From NCBI GenBank assembly GCA_016785225.1, contig JAFBJZ010000888.1, positions 3,414,501 through 3,478,500 of the forward strand: a DNA stretch of 64,000 nucleotides, read 5' to 3'. The notes under the pieces were generated by a model that was not told the origin of the DNA, did no database searches, and was given only the letters and a program-made list of their open reading frames with translations. Positions 1-11,023 of this stretch are shown here, piece after piece. Position 1 is the first letter of the stretch, and every line of letters starts with the position of its first letter. The DNA comes from Psettodes erumei. Lineage: Eukaryota; Chordata; Actinopteri; Pleuronectiformes; Psettodidae. A program made the translations under genes and the position numbers.

Positions 1-3000
1 TGACCTGAAGCCTGTGCTAATAGGGGAGTGAGGGAGGGGGGAGGGAGGATAGAGGAGGTGGTGGAGGGAGAGCTGGGGGTTGTGGGGGGGTGGGGTGGGG
101 GGGTGAGAGGAGTGACAGCTACCACAGGCGTTTCTCCTGCCTGAGGAGGACCTTCACATGCTGACCTCCGCCTCCTGCACTCCGATGCTCTGACAGTAAT
201 GAATAGGAAGGGGCTGTTTATGCATATCAAATGTTATTTACTCTCCCACAGTCAACTGTAGCCACAGAGGACAGAAAGAGAGAGGAGCAAAAAAAACAGG
301 ATATTCCCAAAGACCGTGGGCTGCCATTAGAACAATGTGGACAAGAATGCAGAGGCCTCTGCGGTGCACTGAGGTTAATCTATCTATCGCAGTGAATTAC
401 ATGACATGGTTTTTGCGGAGCTTGAGCTTGAATTGCTTAGAAAATGCTGCATTGTTCACTGCCTTCATTTTCTTCCAGTATTTGAGAGCTTGACAGATAC
501 AGAGTACCTACATGAAAACAAGCCCTTTTTTAAATAGAAAAGTGAACTTGACAATGAACTCCTCTTGATATCTAGTCCACACGATTATTTACTTCAACTA
601 TCTCCTGCTCTACCAAACTAAAGTCTATATCCAGAGACAGAATCAGGGGGATGTTAACATACATTCTAGTCATGTAGTATATTTTTAAGCAGGATTAATT
701 CTTTTCCACATTGACATGATTGGTCTTAAATAGCACAAACCTTAAAGCCAGAGGGAGGAAAAGCCTGAGCGGAATTATTCAGGGGAATGACGTTCGACGA
801 CAAGCTCAAGAAAATGACCTTGAGCGCGAACAATGAAGAATCAGCCGCCAGTAAACGTTTGTGTTTTTCCCGAGCCCGCGTGTCATCGTCATCGGTTTAC
901 GGCTCGGCTTCATTTTCCATCACCCCTTGTGAGAATTAAGTTGGATCTTAAGTATGTAAATGAGAACCTATTCTGTGCCCCCCACCCTCTCTTATATGAA
1001 TCCCAGGACAGACCATGACATTTAACATCGCCTTCACTAATTTGTGCTTAATAGCCAAAAAGTGATTAGAATTAACATTAATGACATTTCATATGTCTCC
1101 CCTTCTACATTCATTACCTCCTTCTCTGCTGCTGATACTTAACCGGCTAATGCTGGTGGCTGATTCTTGCAGCTTAAATTTCACGTTACACTTAGGGCAG
1201 AAATCTTCCTGTCGACATTTTCTATGCTTTACATTTCTTCTGTTCCTTTGCAAGAAGGCAACAAGGAAAGAGAAATAAAGGAGACGAGGGAGGGGTGGTG
1301 TTACAAAGCCTGTAACTTCAGAATCTATTCTACTGGTCACACCCTCTTTACCAATTGACATGAGCATCGCAGCAGATTAAGGAAAAGATGGGGGGTCATC
1401 TGTTTCCTGGCTCAGCGCCTGTTCCATCACCCTTAGCGCTTCTTGTTGAAACAAATGCTGCCTGATACCCTTCATCTCTTCTTCTCCTTCAGCTGCTTGA
1501 ACTTTACTCCGCCATAGTTTTCACCCAGCAAAACCACATCACAGAGGATAACAGGGCCTGCGGAAATTCTAGTGTTTGATTCTAATTATTATTTTTTGCT
1601 TATATCTGAACTTGATATTTTTTTCATGTAATAATCCCAGGAGGTGATTGTGGCATGAAAAAATTAACATTGTGTTCCTATCAAACACCAACCCTCATCT
1701 GTGGTAATTAGTGATGGTCTCCAACCTTGTTCAAGGGCGCTTAGCTTTTCCCATTTGCTTCTATGGGGGGGGGTCACACAATCCTACAGCAAGCATGTGA
1801 TGATGGTGGTTCAACATCAGCCTCAGTTACAAAATTTTTATAATATGATGGTAACCCAATGACACAAACACTCATTCAACATCAAGCTTCTCTTTTAACT
1901 GACATATTTTAAAAAGGAATTTACATTATACACATTTAACAATTTATACACTTTTGTTATTTTTTAAAATTTCAAACCAATTAAATTCAAATAATCCACT
2001 TCCAATACTTGCATATAAATGCATGCTTAACAGATTAAAGAAATCATTTCAGCATTAGAATCATTTCTCATCAGTATTGTTTCACACTGTATACTGTAAC
2101 GTAATAGTTGTATAGTATTGTAATACTCCAGTCAAATTAAAATGTTAAATTTTTAGTAGTGGCCCAAAATGAATGAAATAATGAACTAATCTTTTCTAGT
2201 GGTATTTTAAATGGAGTTTGATCAAATTTAGGTTTTCACTAATACATACTGCAATACAAATAGCCATTTGTGCACACCCCTTAAGTTCAACACTGACAAA
2301 AGCGTTCACCTTCTCCCACCTATACTCAGATTTCATAGACCATGATATGACTGCTCAGCGCATCATGGGAGTTCCTCCAGCAGTCTAGGCATATAGCAGC
2401 ATCACGAAGGTTCAGCTTTGTTCAGCTTACAAAGATCAAGCAGTGAGTAAAATAGCTTCAAGTTCACTGACATGCTCACATTCTGAGTTCAGTGTTGCTC
2501 TATTGTAACAGTACTGTACAGTGCCATGAAGCCACTTAGCTGTTTTGACTCTTAAAGTCTATTTTCATCACATCTTGTCTGCAACACATTTTGAAAAAAT
2601 GTTTAATTAAATACATTTTGTACTGAACTCACAAGTATTGTTAGTCTCAGATATTGTTCTGAATGGAAGCATTCTCATAATAAATGCTTCTCTAATCCTT
2701 GGCAGTAATAATATTCAGTCATGATGTCATTTAGTTGTCATTGAGCCACAGACCGAATAAGCAAAAATGCACCATGGTCCTGGATGGGTTCTGTGTTTAT
2801 TCTCAGTATGTGAGATTGCACAAGTGTAAATTGTGCACTTACACTTGGTTATTTATGATCCATCTGATTATCATTACACAGATTTAGACAGATTTATAAC
2901 CACAGGTATTACATCAGTTTGTGCAATTCATATTGTCTCTTGGTCATCCTTGGTCAGGAAGTTGATCTTTCATCCAAACAAAACGACTGTCATGAAGAAT

Positions 3001-3313
3001 TCTCCAAGGTTGATCTCAGTGACCTCACAATAAGAATCTCAGCTGAACAATGAGAATATCTGCAGAAGTCTCACTCTTCACCCTGAACACACTCTTGTGT
3101 CTGTAAGACAAACGGTGTTCCAGTTTCTCAAGTCTGTTGATGAACTTATTGTTGTGAAAGTGTTGTTTTCATTTTGACCATTTAAAAAAAATGATTGTTG
3201 TTCTGTGATATAATCTCCAGACCCATCAGTGTATGTTTTTTTGACTGTAACATTGATAGGTTAAGGCTCTAAATAAGAAGCTGTAAAACAATATTTTTGT
3301 ATTTCCTTTGCAG
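1..3313. other. Gene-free stretch, G-rich start then AT-rich unique DNA
   Basis: No supportable gene is visible. The first 115 bases are strongly G-rich on the + strand. Bases 180-420 are mixed-composition unique sequence containing an octamer-like ATGCATAT at 220-227, a POU-type word. From about 1560 to 3310 the DNA is AT-rich without a clear repeat signature. Open frames here are at most 92 codons and overlap on both strands, as expected by chance. Possible further upstream exons of the remnant starting at 3314 were looked for; none had a convincing acceptor-donor pair. Confidence 0.5.
75..103 (+). other. Potential G-quadruplex tract
   Basis: Four runs of at least four guanines are separated by loops of 4, 1 and 1 nucleotides (G5, G7, G4, G7). 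This satisfies the usual four-run rule with very short loops, a class generally considered stable. The surrounding 1-115 is also purine/G-rich. No adjacent gene start is recognisable, so a promoter role is not claimed. Confidence 0.55.
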
Positions 3314-3376
3314 GTGTTGTTTGATATACCCATATATGAGCAGGTCTGCTGGCACATCCTCTCTTCTCAGATTCAG
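3314..3376 (+). other. Exon-like block A of the gene remnant
   Basis: The block is 63 bp, exactly 21 codons, open in phase 0. The acceptor has a good polypyrimidine tract (TTTCCTTTGCAG) and the donor CAG|GTAAGA is close to the vertebrate consensus. The encoded segment is mixed hydrophobic and polar, with aromatic and cysteine residues, not low-complexity. Blocks B and C continue it in the same phase. Confidence 0.45.
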
Positions 3377-3677
3377 GTAAGACTCACTTTAGTTTTCTTG
3401 TCTACACCAACATAAAATACCAGGTGAAGACATATGTTGTTTAGATCACACTGGTGGCTTGAGGCTTGAGCAGAAAAAAACCCATCACCCATCTATGGTG
3501 ACTGCAGAAGACATGACCTGCTGGTGAAGCAGAGCAGAAGCACACTGAGATTGCAATGAGTTACTGAGACACGCACACACACAAACTCTGCTCACGTCAT
3601 ACCAGTCTGTGTGTAATGAGGGAGAGAGGAACAGCAAAGATGAAGCTCATTTTCTTTCTGTTTGATGGCTCTGAGAG

Positions 3678-3725
3678 TTTGAACTGGGGGACTTCAATGA
3701 GGATGAGGTCAAACCACTTCTTAAG
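3678..3725 (+). other. Exon-like block B of the gene remnant
   Basis: This is a 48-bp block, 16 codons in phase 0, reading FELGDFNEDEVKPLLK and ending AAG|GTATGG. The acceptor, TCTGAGAG, has a poor pyrimidine tract, although a CTTTCTGTTT stretch lies just upstream. It is the weakest of the splice sites, so the exact start could shift. Confidence 0.38.
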
Positions 3726-3853
3726 GTATGGCTTATGGTAAGGCCACAATCCTGAGAAGGCTTCGCAGAAGTTTGGTGTGAATTGTTATATGGCACTTGA
3801 TTTATTCTGTAAATATGTCCAAACTACTCATCATATGTCATTCCTTGTTTCAG

Positions 3854-3948
3854 ATGTGGGAGGTGAACACCAGCATGAAGATGAGGGACGTTGAGTTTCA
3901 AGCCAGAAGGCTGCTCAACTCCCAAGAGACCATCTTTCCTCAGTTCCA
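3854..3948 (+). other. Exon-like block C of the gene remnant
   Basis: This is a 95-bp block with a strong acceptor (CCTTGTTTCAG) and a donor matching GTGAGT. It reads MWEVNTSMKMRDVEFQARR, then a segment ending in FPQF plus two bases of the next codon. The split codon is completed by the first base of block D, giving glutamine. Confidence 0.48.
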
Positions 3949-4027
3949 GTGAGTCACATTTAGTTTTGATGTCTCTTTGATCATATGAAGTGGTTTAAAA
4001 CAAACTTTGAATGACTGTTACCTGCAG

Positions 4028-4282
4028 GCATCCCAAGATTATCAGCCAGGCTCAGGACAAATACACCAGAAGCCTGACACAGCAGCAGCAGGAGGCCTCC
4101 AGCTCCAAACTGTTGGAGCAAACTGCTCCACTACATGGAGGTGGTTCCAAAAGTCCTGCAGGACTTCTGGTTGCCTCCGAGAATCACCTCCTTCAGCCGT
4201 TCCTCCCAGCAGCTCAGCAAAATGGCTGTTGGAGTGACTCAAGGAGGTCAGGGCTCCACTAATCTGTCCTCCATGCTCCTTC
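4028..4282 (+). other. Exon-like block D of the gene remnant, with apparent frameshift
   Basis: The block begins after TTACCTGCAG. In phase with block C it reads HPKIISQAQDKYTRSL, then a glutamine run and SSSKLLEQ. From about 4115 a second frame becomes the more protein-like one (SKLLHYMEVVPKVLQDFW, then PPRITSFSRSSQQLSKMA). A small indel near 4110-4135 would explain the switch. No donor is obvious before the L2-like sequence begins at about 4283. Confidence 0.4.
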
Positions 4283-4690
4283 AGGCCAGCTTCTCCTGCT
4301 CCCACAGGCCATCAGACTGCTAAACTCACTCAAGAAAATTCCATGAACATTACCCCCCGCCCCATAATGCTATTCTGCATTCTGCACTTGACCTTATTGC
4401 TCTTTTGCACAATAATATACTCCAACCAGACAACATAAGTTCACAGTGTTCTGTCCTGGTAAACTGTAGCCCACTGCCTGTCAGTATATGTTATGATAAA
4501 CTGTCATCTGTTGTTGTCTATGTGTATTTTATGTTACGTTGTCGTGCGCTTTATGTCATGTTGTGTGTCAATTTTTAACCTAATTACTGCACATTGGAGC
4601 TTGGAGAAACACAATTTCAGTCTTCTGTGTAATTACTGTTACATGGTCTGATTGACAATAAAGTTCACTTGACTTTGACTTTGACTTGCA
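4283..4690 (+). mobile_element. 5'-truncated L2-clade non-LTR retrotransposon 3' end
   Basis: The start contains a decayed version of the L2 reverse-transcriptase C-terminal wording: the bases GCCATCAGACTGCTAAACTC correspond to the family's AIRLLNS end, here out of frame with the preceding codons. A typical L2-type 3' UTR follows (tttgcacaataatat..., cacattggagcttgg...). It ends in the characteristic short tandem tail built on TTGACT: gacaataaagttcacttgac, then two or more ACTTTG units. The 5' portion is absent. Orientation is +. Confidence 0.7.
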
Positions 4691-4691
4691 G

Positions 4692-4793
4692 TGCGACGTC
4701 TTGCTGAAGAGGCTCAACTGCTTTGCGACTGAAGTGCTGAACATTGAACACTGCAGTCACTTTGCAATTTCATTGTTATTTACTGTTAAGTAA
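4692..4793 (+). other. Terminal exon-like block directly abutting the L2 tail
   Basis: This is an open block of 33 codons plus TAA. It begins immediately after TTGACTTGCAG, where the L2 tail ends in a sequence that also works as a splice acceptor. It reads CDVLLKRLNCFATEVLNIEH and continues to a TAA at 4791-4793. A CATAAA six bases downstream is a weak polyadenylation-type hexamer. It may be the last exon of the remnant whose upstream boundary was modified by the insertion. It is short enough to be chance. Confidence 0.3.
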
Positions 4794-6662
4794 TTCAACA
4801 TAAAGACTCATTAAAAAAATGAGGTGTAAATTGCATTCACTGTCTTGAACATTATAAGTGGTTGTTGTGTCAGAAATGTATGAAAATATCTAGTATAGTA
4901 TATGGTATTTTTATCCATAAAAATATTTTCCTTTTAGATACTTAGACAACCTTAACATTTTGACATTGTGATATATATATATATGCTTTATAAATGAAAA
5001 TAAGCTTCTGGTGGACGGTCACACATCATGCGTTACTGACAGTCAGTGTATTATAATCCCTGGTTAGTTCCTGACCCCTGACAGCTACAGTATGCTGCTA
5101 TGTGACCAGAACCAGAGGCGAAGGGGAGGAAGAATCAGAAACGTTCAAATTGATTTCTATCTTATCTATAAATGATGGGAAATAAGCATAGACATTGAAA
5201 GCCCAGAAAATTGTTTAAAAATTAGCAACTGGGGGTCAGATCAGAGTAAAAGAATCTGACATTTATTATATTCTATCATACATACAATACATTACTTGTG
5301 TACATACATTTCTCTTGGCACTTCCCATACATGCAAAACTGCACACATGCAGAAGAATGCTGGAGCTTTGGGGCTGACCAGACTCACTTTCATGTGTCTG
5401 AATCAGTCAGTAGATTATTATTATTATTAGCCTGTTAGCCCATGGATATTACTCCTGATATCCAGCTGCCTGCAGACTCGCTGCTGCACTGTTATTGTTA
5501 ATAACTTTTGGATATTTTGATTTGAATACTTGAATCACATGTCCAGGCCATCCTCTGTTTCTGTCATCATACAACATACATGTGAGTTGGTACAATTTGT
5601 TTATTTGTGATAAACAAGAAATAAAAATACACAAATAGAAGCATTTTTGGACTTGTTAAGTTACCAGCTTTATTGAGGCAACAGCTTAATATTTGGTGCA
5701 TATTGTTTTGCTTCCTTGTGACACTAGCACATCAGGTCTGTGTGCCCTGCAGCCTTGTGACCTGAAAGGTGCACGACACCAAATACTGGAAAACTTGATA
5801 AACTCAGTAAAGAACTTGATACATTTAGAGGTCTTTAGAGATTGTTACTGAGGGGAAAAAGGACCAGCATTATTACTTTTAAACCAAAAGAAGCAGCACT
5901 AAACTGTGTTTAGAGCAATTTAAGTTTTATATGGAAGAATCTTTAAAAAGGCAAAGCCCGCTAATTAACTGATTTTTTATTAAGTCTGTTGTTTTGTTTC
6001 ATTAAGAGCATCGACTGGAGGGCAGAGTTTAAGCACCCTTTTTGTTTACCTCTGTAACACGCTTGTAATACAGAGATGGAGGACATATGTATCAGTGGGA
6101 CAGGAAAACACAGAGGATTGTTGTGGACAAAGGGAGAAGAGAGGGAATTTCAGTTCAGGACTAAGGGGTTAAAGGGTCAGAAGAGCTGGGGGTAATGGCA
6201 GGGGCATTGCCGTTGACAGACAGGCCAATCTCCCGCCTGGACAGACTCAAGAGAGATCTGTCAGTCTCCGCCAGCACCCCGCGCCAGCCGCACCACCACA
6301 CCGCTAAATGTGTATTGGCAAAGTGTCGGTGCCAATGCCATTAGCCAGCAGACTTAAATTCCCCTGTAATTTTCTATGGCGCTCCCTGTTATTGGCACCT
6401 CTGATGGGCTGAGTATTTGAATCCTGGTTCACTTTTAATGGATGACTGGTGGTGGTGAGCAGCGGGGCGGTTTGTTATCGCTCTTAGACATGTAGACACA
6501 CACATACATTGGTGTTAAGGACCTCCAAAGACACAATTAATTTCCCATTGCCTCATCCATACTAAACCTTTTCAACCTGAATGAACACACATTTGATAAC
6601 ATGACTCATAAACCACCTCTTAAAGAAGTAAAAGCAGTGGTGATGGTAGAAAGCATATATTT
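4794..6662. other. Gene-free unique sequence
   Basis: No gene is seen. The DNA is AT-rich up to about 6000, with a short (AT)n run at about 4971-4984. From about 6160 the composition becomes balanced and complex and contains a candidate regulatory block, annotated separately. Confidence 0.5.
6160..6480. promoter_or_regulatory. Candidate regulatory block with NFI-type half-sites
   Basis: This is high-complexity sequence in a gene desert, free of simple repeats and of open frames of note. ATTGGCA at 6314-6320 faces TGCCAAT at 6330-6336 across a 9-bp spacer, and a third ATTGGCA lies at 6391-6397. TTGGC/GCCAA is the NFI half-site, although the canonical spacer is 5 bp, so a classic NFI dimer is not implied. 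Enhancer function is inference from context only. Confidence 0.25.
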
Positions 6663-6880
6663 CAACCAGTGGTTCCCAACTTTTTTAGTTTGTGACCCAT
6701 TGTCTATGACTTGTGAGCTGGTCCACCGAAGTGAAATTTCCCCTCTAAACATCTCAGATGGTTTCATTTAAATTAGTTGACTGTTTGAGGCCCATAGTAG
6801 CTCCATCTCCATCAAATACAACAGCGAAATGCTACTTACGCACTGATGGATTCTCAGGCTGTTGGCAATTCAGTGTCAAG
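6663..6880 (+). repeat. Dispersed teleost repeat copy ('ggttcccaac' family)
   Basis: The segment opens CAGTGGTTCCCAACTTTTTT followed by TTTGTGACCC, wording I recognise from a common fish interspersed repeat. It continues with words such as GGTTTCATTTAAATTA and AATGCTACTTACGCA. The copy is diverged, and its borders and superfamily (probably a non-autonomous DNA element) are uncertain. Confidence 0.45.
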
Positions 6881-6976
6881 AATCACTCACATTTGTCTGC
6901 AGAGTGACAAGTGTAATTTTGATTTCTCAACAAATTTTTGAGAACTTCCATCACTGAAATCTATCAAAATAGAAGT

Positions 6977-6977
<1 letters not shown>

Positions 6978-7035
<58 letters not shown>
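6978..7035. repeat. (CA)n microsatellite, about 58 bp
   Basis: This is an uninterrupted run of about 29 CA units, one of the longest in the window. It accounts for the valine-cysteine repeat seen in an antisense open frame. Confidence 0.95.
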
Positions 7036-7036
<1 letters not shown>

Positions 7037-9539
7037 TTAAACATCCCTGACACATATGTAAACATCCCTCATCAAACTGCCAGGACATAGTCAAAGAAGC
7101 AGAAAAAAGGACAAGAGACAGAGTTTGGAAACATTTTCTAACAGTTCTTACAGTATTTTTCTGAGATAAGGCCTTTGCCAATCAAACCTCACTCATTAGC
7201 TTTATAGGGCAACAAGGACAAACTTGCAAGTGGTCTGATTGTAATTAGCATTTAATTTAACTTTTAATTTTTCAGCTTAATTCTCTCCGGATCATGATAC
7301 AATGAGTGCGGGGAAAAAAAGAGAGAGAGACATTTTTACTTCTCTTACCATCTGTGACCCAAAAACGCATTAAAACTGCTAGAATTTTCATGAGCTAACG
7401 ATTGTGAAGTTGTTTTGGACTCTTATGGGATTTGTATCTTTGAAAATCTCTTTCACAATTTTTACAAATCTCCCTCTCGCTCCTGCTCCTTCCCTCCCAG
7501 CGACATTGCCCGCAGTGCATCGAGGGAATACAGCCTTCATCAGGCCAAGACAAACACCCTCAAAAACACACACAAAAGTTAAATAACTATATACAGGAGC
7601 AATTTAGCACCACCGTAATTTGTATATAGTGTCTGACAACCTTGCTGGAGAAGTTTTCACCCCAGAAATGCTAAGTAGTCCCAGCAGGAGTCAGTCAGGA
7701 AGAGGAGAGGAGCTCTTTGCTTTTTAATGTATTCTTCAGCAGCCCAGAGGCCTCCAAAACACTGCATGTCTTTACCATCCACTGTACACACACACTCACA
7801 TATCTGTCGGCAGTCAGGCTCTGAAGGAACACTGCTAATGGGGCTGTTTTTAATGAGCCAGGAAGAGGAGAGTGACCCTTCGAAGGTGAATATCTCTATC
7901 GTTCTCTGTGTTTGGCTGTGTGGAAGAGTATGCATGTGTGCCATTCACACACACACACACGCAATCACACATACAGTACATGCACACAAGTCCTCGTGAA
8001 TTTATACAAAGTTGTACTATTTATGTCTAATTGTTTTTAACTGCCATAATTACTTTCAGCTCTCAGCTCATTCATTCATCCAATCCTCCCATCAGGAGCG
8101 AGCGTGTGAGACATCAGAAGGCAGAAATCTGTGTTTTTACGGCTGAAGAGCCTGCATAAATTGTGAGGGTTTTTTTTTTTTAACAGGGCCCTGCAGCAAT
8201 AGTCCTCTGCAAAGCTGCAGGAGATCCGTCGATTTCCTCAAGTTCCACTTCACGTTGCAAGGGACATATCCATCCCCAGACAACCATTTCACTTTATTTC
8301 ACTGATTTTATGATCTTTGCCTGCAAAGGAGTGGGGGGAAAAAAAGAAAACAAGAGGAGGCAGAGGAAGCAGTTCTGTGAGCAGCCAAAAGATGGCACAC
8401 TATGTATGGCGGGAAGAGGGTTTGTGATGAGGGTTGCAGCGGCTGTGGTGTCTGTATTTAACCTAGAACCTGGAGAGCGTCTGTGTTTCCTCTGCTGGGA
8501 ATCTTCTGCTTCTAGGATTCAGAGAGGAGGAGGAGGAGGGAGAAGAAAGAGCTAGGTAGGTGAACGGATGTCATGCTTCTGCTCATGTTGCTCAACAAGC
8601 CATACTGTGGCTGCTTTTACACTAAAATGAGCCTGAGGATATATAGCTGTGACATTTTATCTGAGACCCCCCGGGGTCATTTTGCCTCCAGAACATGTGG
8701 AGTTACACTAAAATCTGAGAACACGACTAAAAATAATACTTATTCTGATGATTTGTGTTTTTAACGTCTCACACAGAAAATAAATGCACCAACTAATCAG
8801 GTAGGACACATCGTATGGCTTAATGTTTTTGGCTCCCAAAAAGAAAAATGAAAGGGGAATGAAAAAGATCATTTCATACATCATTTTTTAAACAAATTTG
8901 TCATGAAGCATCCAGATTAATTCCACCAAAATTGTCTTTTTCTGACTGTTGCTGATTTCATTTAATCATTCTTTCCTCACACTTGTGCTGCAGAGGCAGT
9001 TTTATATCTGCACTAAATAAATTCTTTTTGCCAGACATGGATGATTGGAATGTCTCTTTTCTGAGGGGTTAATTGGGAATCATCACATTATCACTGTCAC
9101 AAAAATACAACATGTGAAATTTGCTCTGTTAGAGAGGCTTGTGATCCGTGAACTACCAATATTGCGATATATCACATGTGCTAAAAGCACAAGCTGACAT
9201 GGGTGTTTTTTGCAAATCAAATACATTTTATTACATTGTTTTTTTAACGATATATATTGTTATGTCCCTTTTTTGTACTTCAGTGGGTATGGACAGTGGA
9301 CCAGTTTTTATTTCCTGCTTTGTGATTACATTTGCCCTGTTGCCACACAAACACTTGACATTTGGGCTTTGAGCACGGACATGTTCCTGTACTCTACACA
9401 TTCTCGGAAACGCACACAGGCACACACCCATGCTACGAGACCCCTGAAAATCAATGTGACAGGTTTCAGTCGTCCCTCAGTGTACACATCCCCTCTCAGA
9501 CTCTCTCCTGACATCTGCTCGATTACCTCCTACAGCCAC

Positions 9540-9578
9540 TCACACACACACACACACACACACATACATACCCCCCCC
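9540..9578. repeat. (CA)n followed by a C8 run
   Basis: About 12 CA units are followed by CATACATA and eight consecutive cytosines. Confidence 0.9.
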
Positions 9579-10030
9579 GGCCGCTCTAAGCCCCTCTGAG
9601 CTATATGAAATGTAGTTGGTGCAGGAGAAACCAGATACTGCTGGCTGTGTCACATTGCGTTTGCCGCCACCCATCAGGAGTGGGTCTTTTGAGTGCCAGA
9701 CGTTATGACAGCGTCAGTCATCCTCCAGCCCAGCAGCAGGCTGTGGGACAGAGAAGAAGAGGAGGAGGAAGAGGTGGGAGGGATGGGTGGTGGGGTTACA
9801 CCTTTACCACAAGCTGACTAGGAGGCGGTGGGGATGGGAGTAGAGTTCTGCTATTGCAAGAAAATGTGGCAGGAATCCCACTTTGGGAATATACAAACAT
9901 TTAGATATAGAAAAGGTGACAGGGCTAACTCATACAGTCACACTGGCTAAGCGAGGGAGGGTGATACTTATTTTTCAGTTGGTCTAAAGCTTTGTAGTGA
10001 CTTCCTCGTGGCTGTCTAACCTCTTGCATT

Positions 10031-10035
<5 letters not shown>

Positions 10036-10071
<36 letters not shown>
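10036..10071. repeat. (GT)n microsatellite
   Basis: This is an uninterrupted run of about 18 GT units. Confidence 0.95.
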
Positions 10072-10073
<2 letters not shown>

Positions 10074-10571
10074 CGTGTCAGGATTAGGGATTTGATAGCT
10101 GGCAAGTTGATGATTGAGCTCCTTATTCTGTCGCACCCGACAGCTAGTTTTCAATTTTTATTTGATTTTTTGCTGTTTTACAGATATTTTTTTTTATTTA
10201 GCCTAAGCTGCAGGAGAGTGCAGCATGTCAGGCCAGAAGGAATGCAGATGAAAGCCCACTGCAAACACTCATGACAGTCAAGGACACACATGCAGACACA
10301 GGTGTACACTCAAACCAACGTGCACTCCATACTTCCCATATACACACAGAAGATGTGATGGCAGCCCGCTTTGTCAGGTCGTCCGACAGCGCCGGCGGAG
10401 CCGTGAGCTCCCATGTGGCCTGGAGAGTTTCCAGACAGCAGGACAGGAGGCCCGGACAGCAGCACCTCATGCCCTCACCCTGTCTTTCCACTCCCCCCAC
10501 CCCACCAACTCCCTGCCTGGCCTCACCTCCTGCCTCACCTCCATCCTCACCCACTGTCTCTCACCGTGCAG

Positions 10572-10687
10572 GACAGTAACCCTCAGAAGAGCCTGGCAGG
10601 ATGAGAGGTGATGGACAGGCCGTCTCTGGTGTGAATTCTCGCCCTCTCTGGCCAACGTCATGGACGGACAACTCACTGTGACATAAG
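10572..10687 (+). other. Orphan exon-like block, non-coding
   Basis: Bases after CTCTCACCGTGCAG up to AAG|GTAACA form a 116-bp block between plausible splice signals. All three + frames contain stops, so if transcribed it would be UTR or lncRNA. The acceptor lies in a long C/T-rich region, where such signals arise easily by chance. Confidence 0.18.
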
Positions 10688-11023
10688 GTAACAGGAAGGG
10701 AAACACAGTTAAAGTGGCAATCCTCAAAATGCGTGTTTGCTGTTGACTTTTTGTCTCCGCACAATGCCATGATGTCTTCGCTTTGTGTTGTCATGTGTCA
10801 ATCGAAGATTTCTATGGCGTCTTTTCGTTTGTATGGCATGTTAGTTGCTATAGGTAGAGCTCTTTTCTTTGTCTTCTTAGCCACAGTGATTATTCATGCT
10901 TACCCCTTTTTTCCATTCATTTAAAATGTTGAGGCATCCCCTCCTGCGTGCTGCTCAGTTGGTTTTCCGAGCATTACATACCAAAGTGTGTAATATTAGT
11001 CATTTTAAAATGGATATGAAATG

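Larger units (their letters stand above)
3314..4793 (+). pseudogene. Remnant of an unidentified multi-exon gene, interrupted by an L2 element
   Basis: Five open blocks line up as exons. Block A, 3314-3376 (63 bp), follows a pyrimidine-rich TTTCCTTTGCAG and ends CAG|GTAAGA; it reads VLFDIPIYEQVCW and onward. Block B, 3678-3725 (48 bp), reads FELGDFNEDEVKPLLK and ends AAG|GTATGG; its acceptor is weak. Block C, 3854-3948 (95 bp), follows TTGTTTCAG, reads MWEVNTSMKMRDVEF and onward, and ends before GTGAGT. Block D starts at 4028 after CTGCAG; the split codon CA|G is restored and it reads HPKIISQAQDKY and onward. Phases are 0, 0, 0/2 and 2, so the four join without a stop. Near 4110-4135 the protein-like reading moves to another frame (SKLLHYMEVVPKVLQDFW), which suggests a frameshift. 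An L2 3' end follows at about 4283, then a last open block, 4692-4793, ending in TAA. I do not recognise the family. A retained but divergent gene or a missed small intron are alternatives. Confidence 0.45.
6881..11023. other. Gene-free stretch with microsatellites
   Basis: No gene is seen. CA/GT runs lie at about 6978-7035, 7946-7961, 9540-9564 (followed by a C8 run at 9571-9578) and 10036-10071. Bases 8040-8250 are unique sequence that could be a conserved block, but no distinctive motif was found. Bases 10370-10560 are C-rich. An orphan exon-like block at 10572-10687 is listed separately. Confidence 0.5.

Noticed and set aside
6978..7035. Valine-cysteine repeat protein on the minus strand
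   Set aside because: Translation artefact of the (CA)n microsatellite; the same applies to the GT/CA runs elsewhere.
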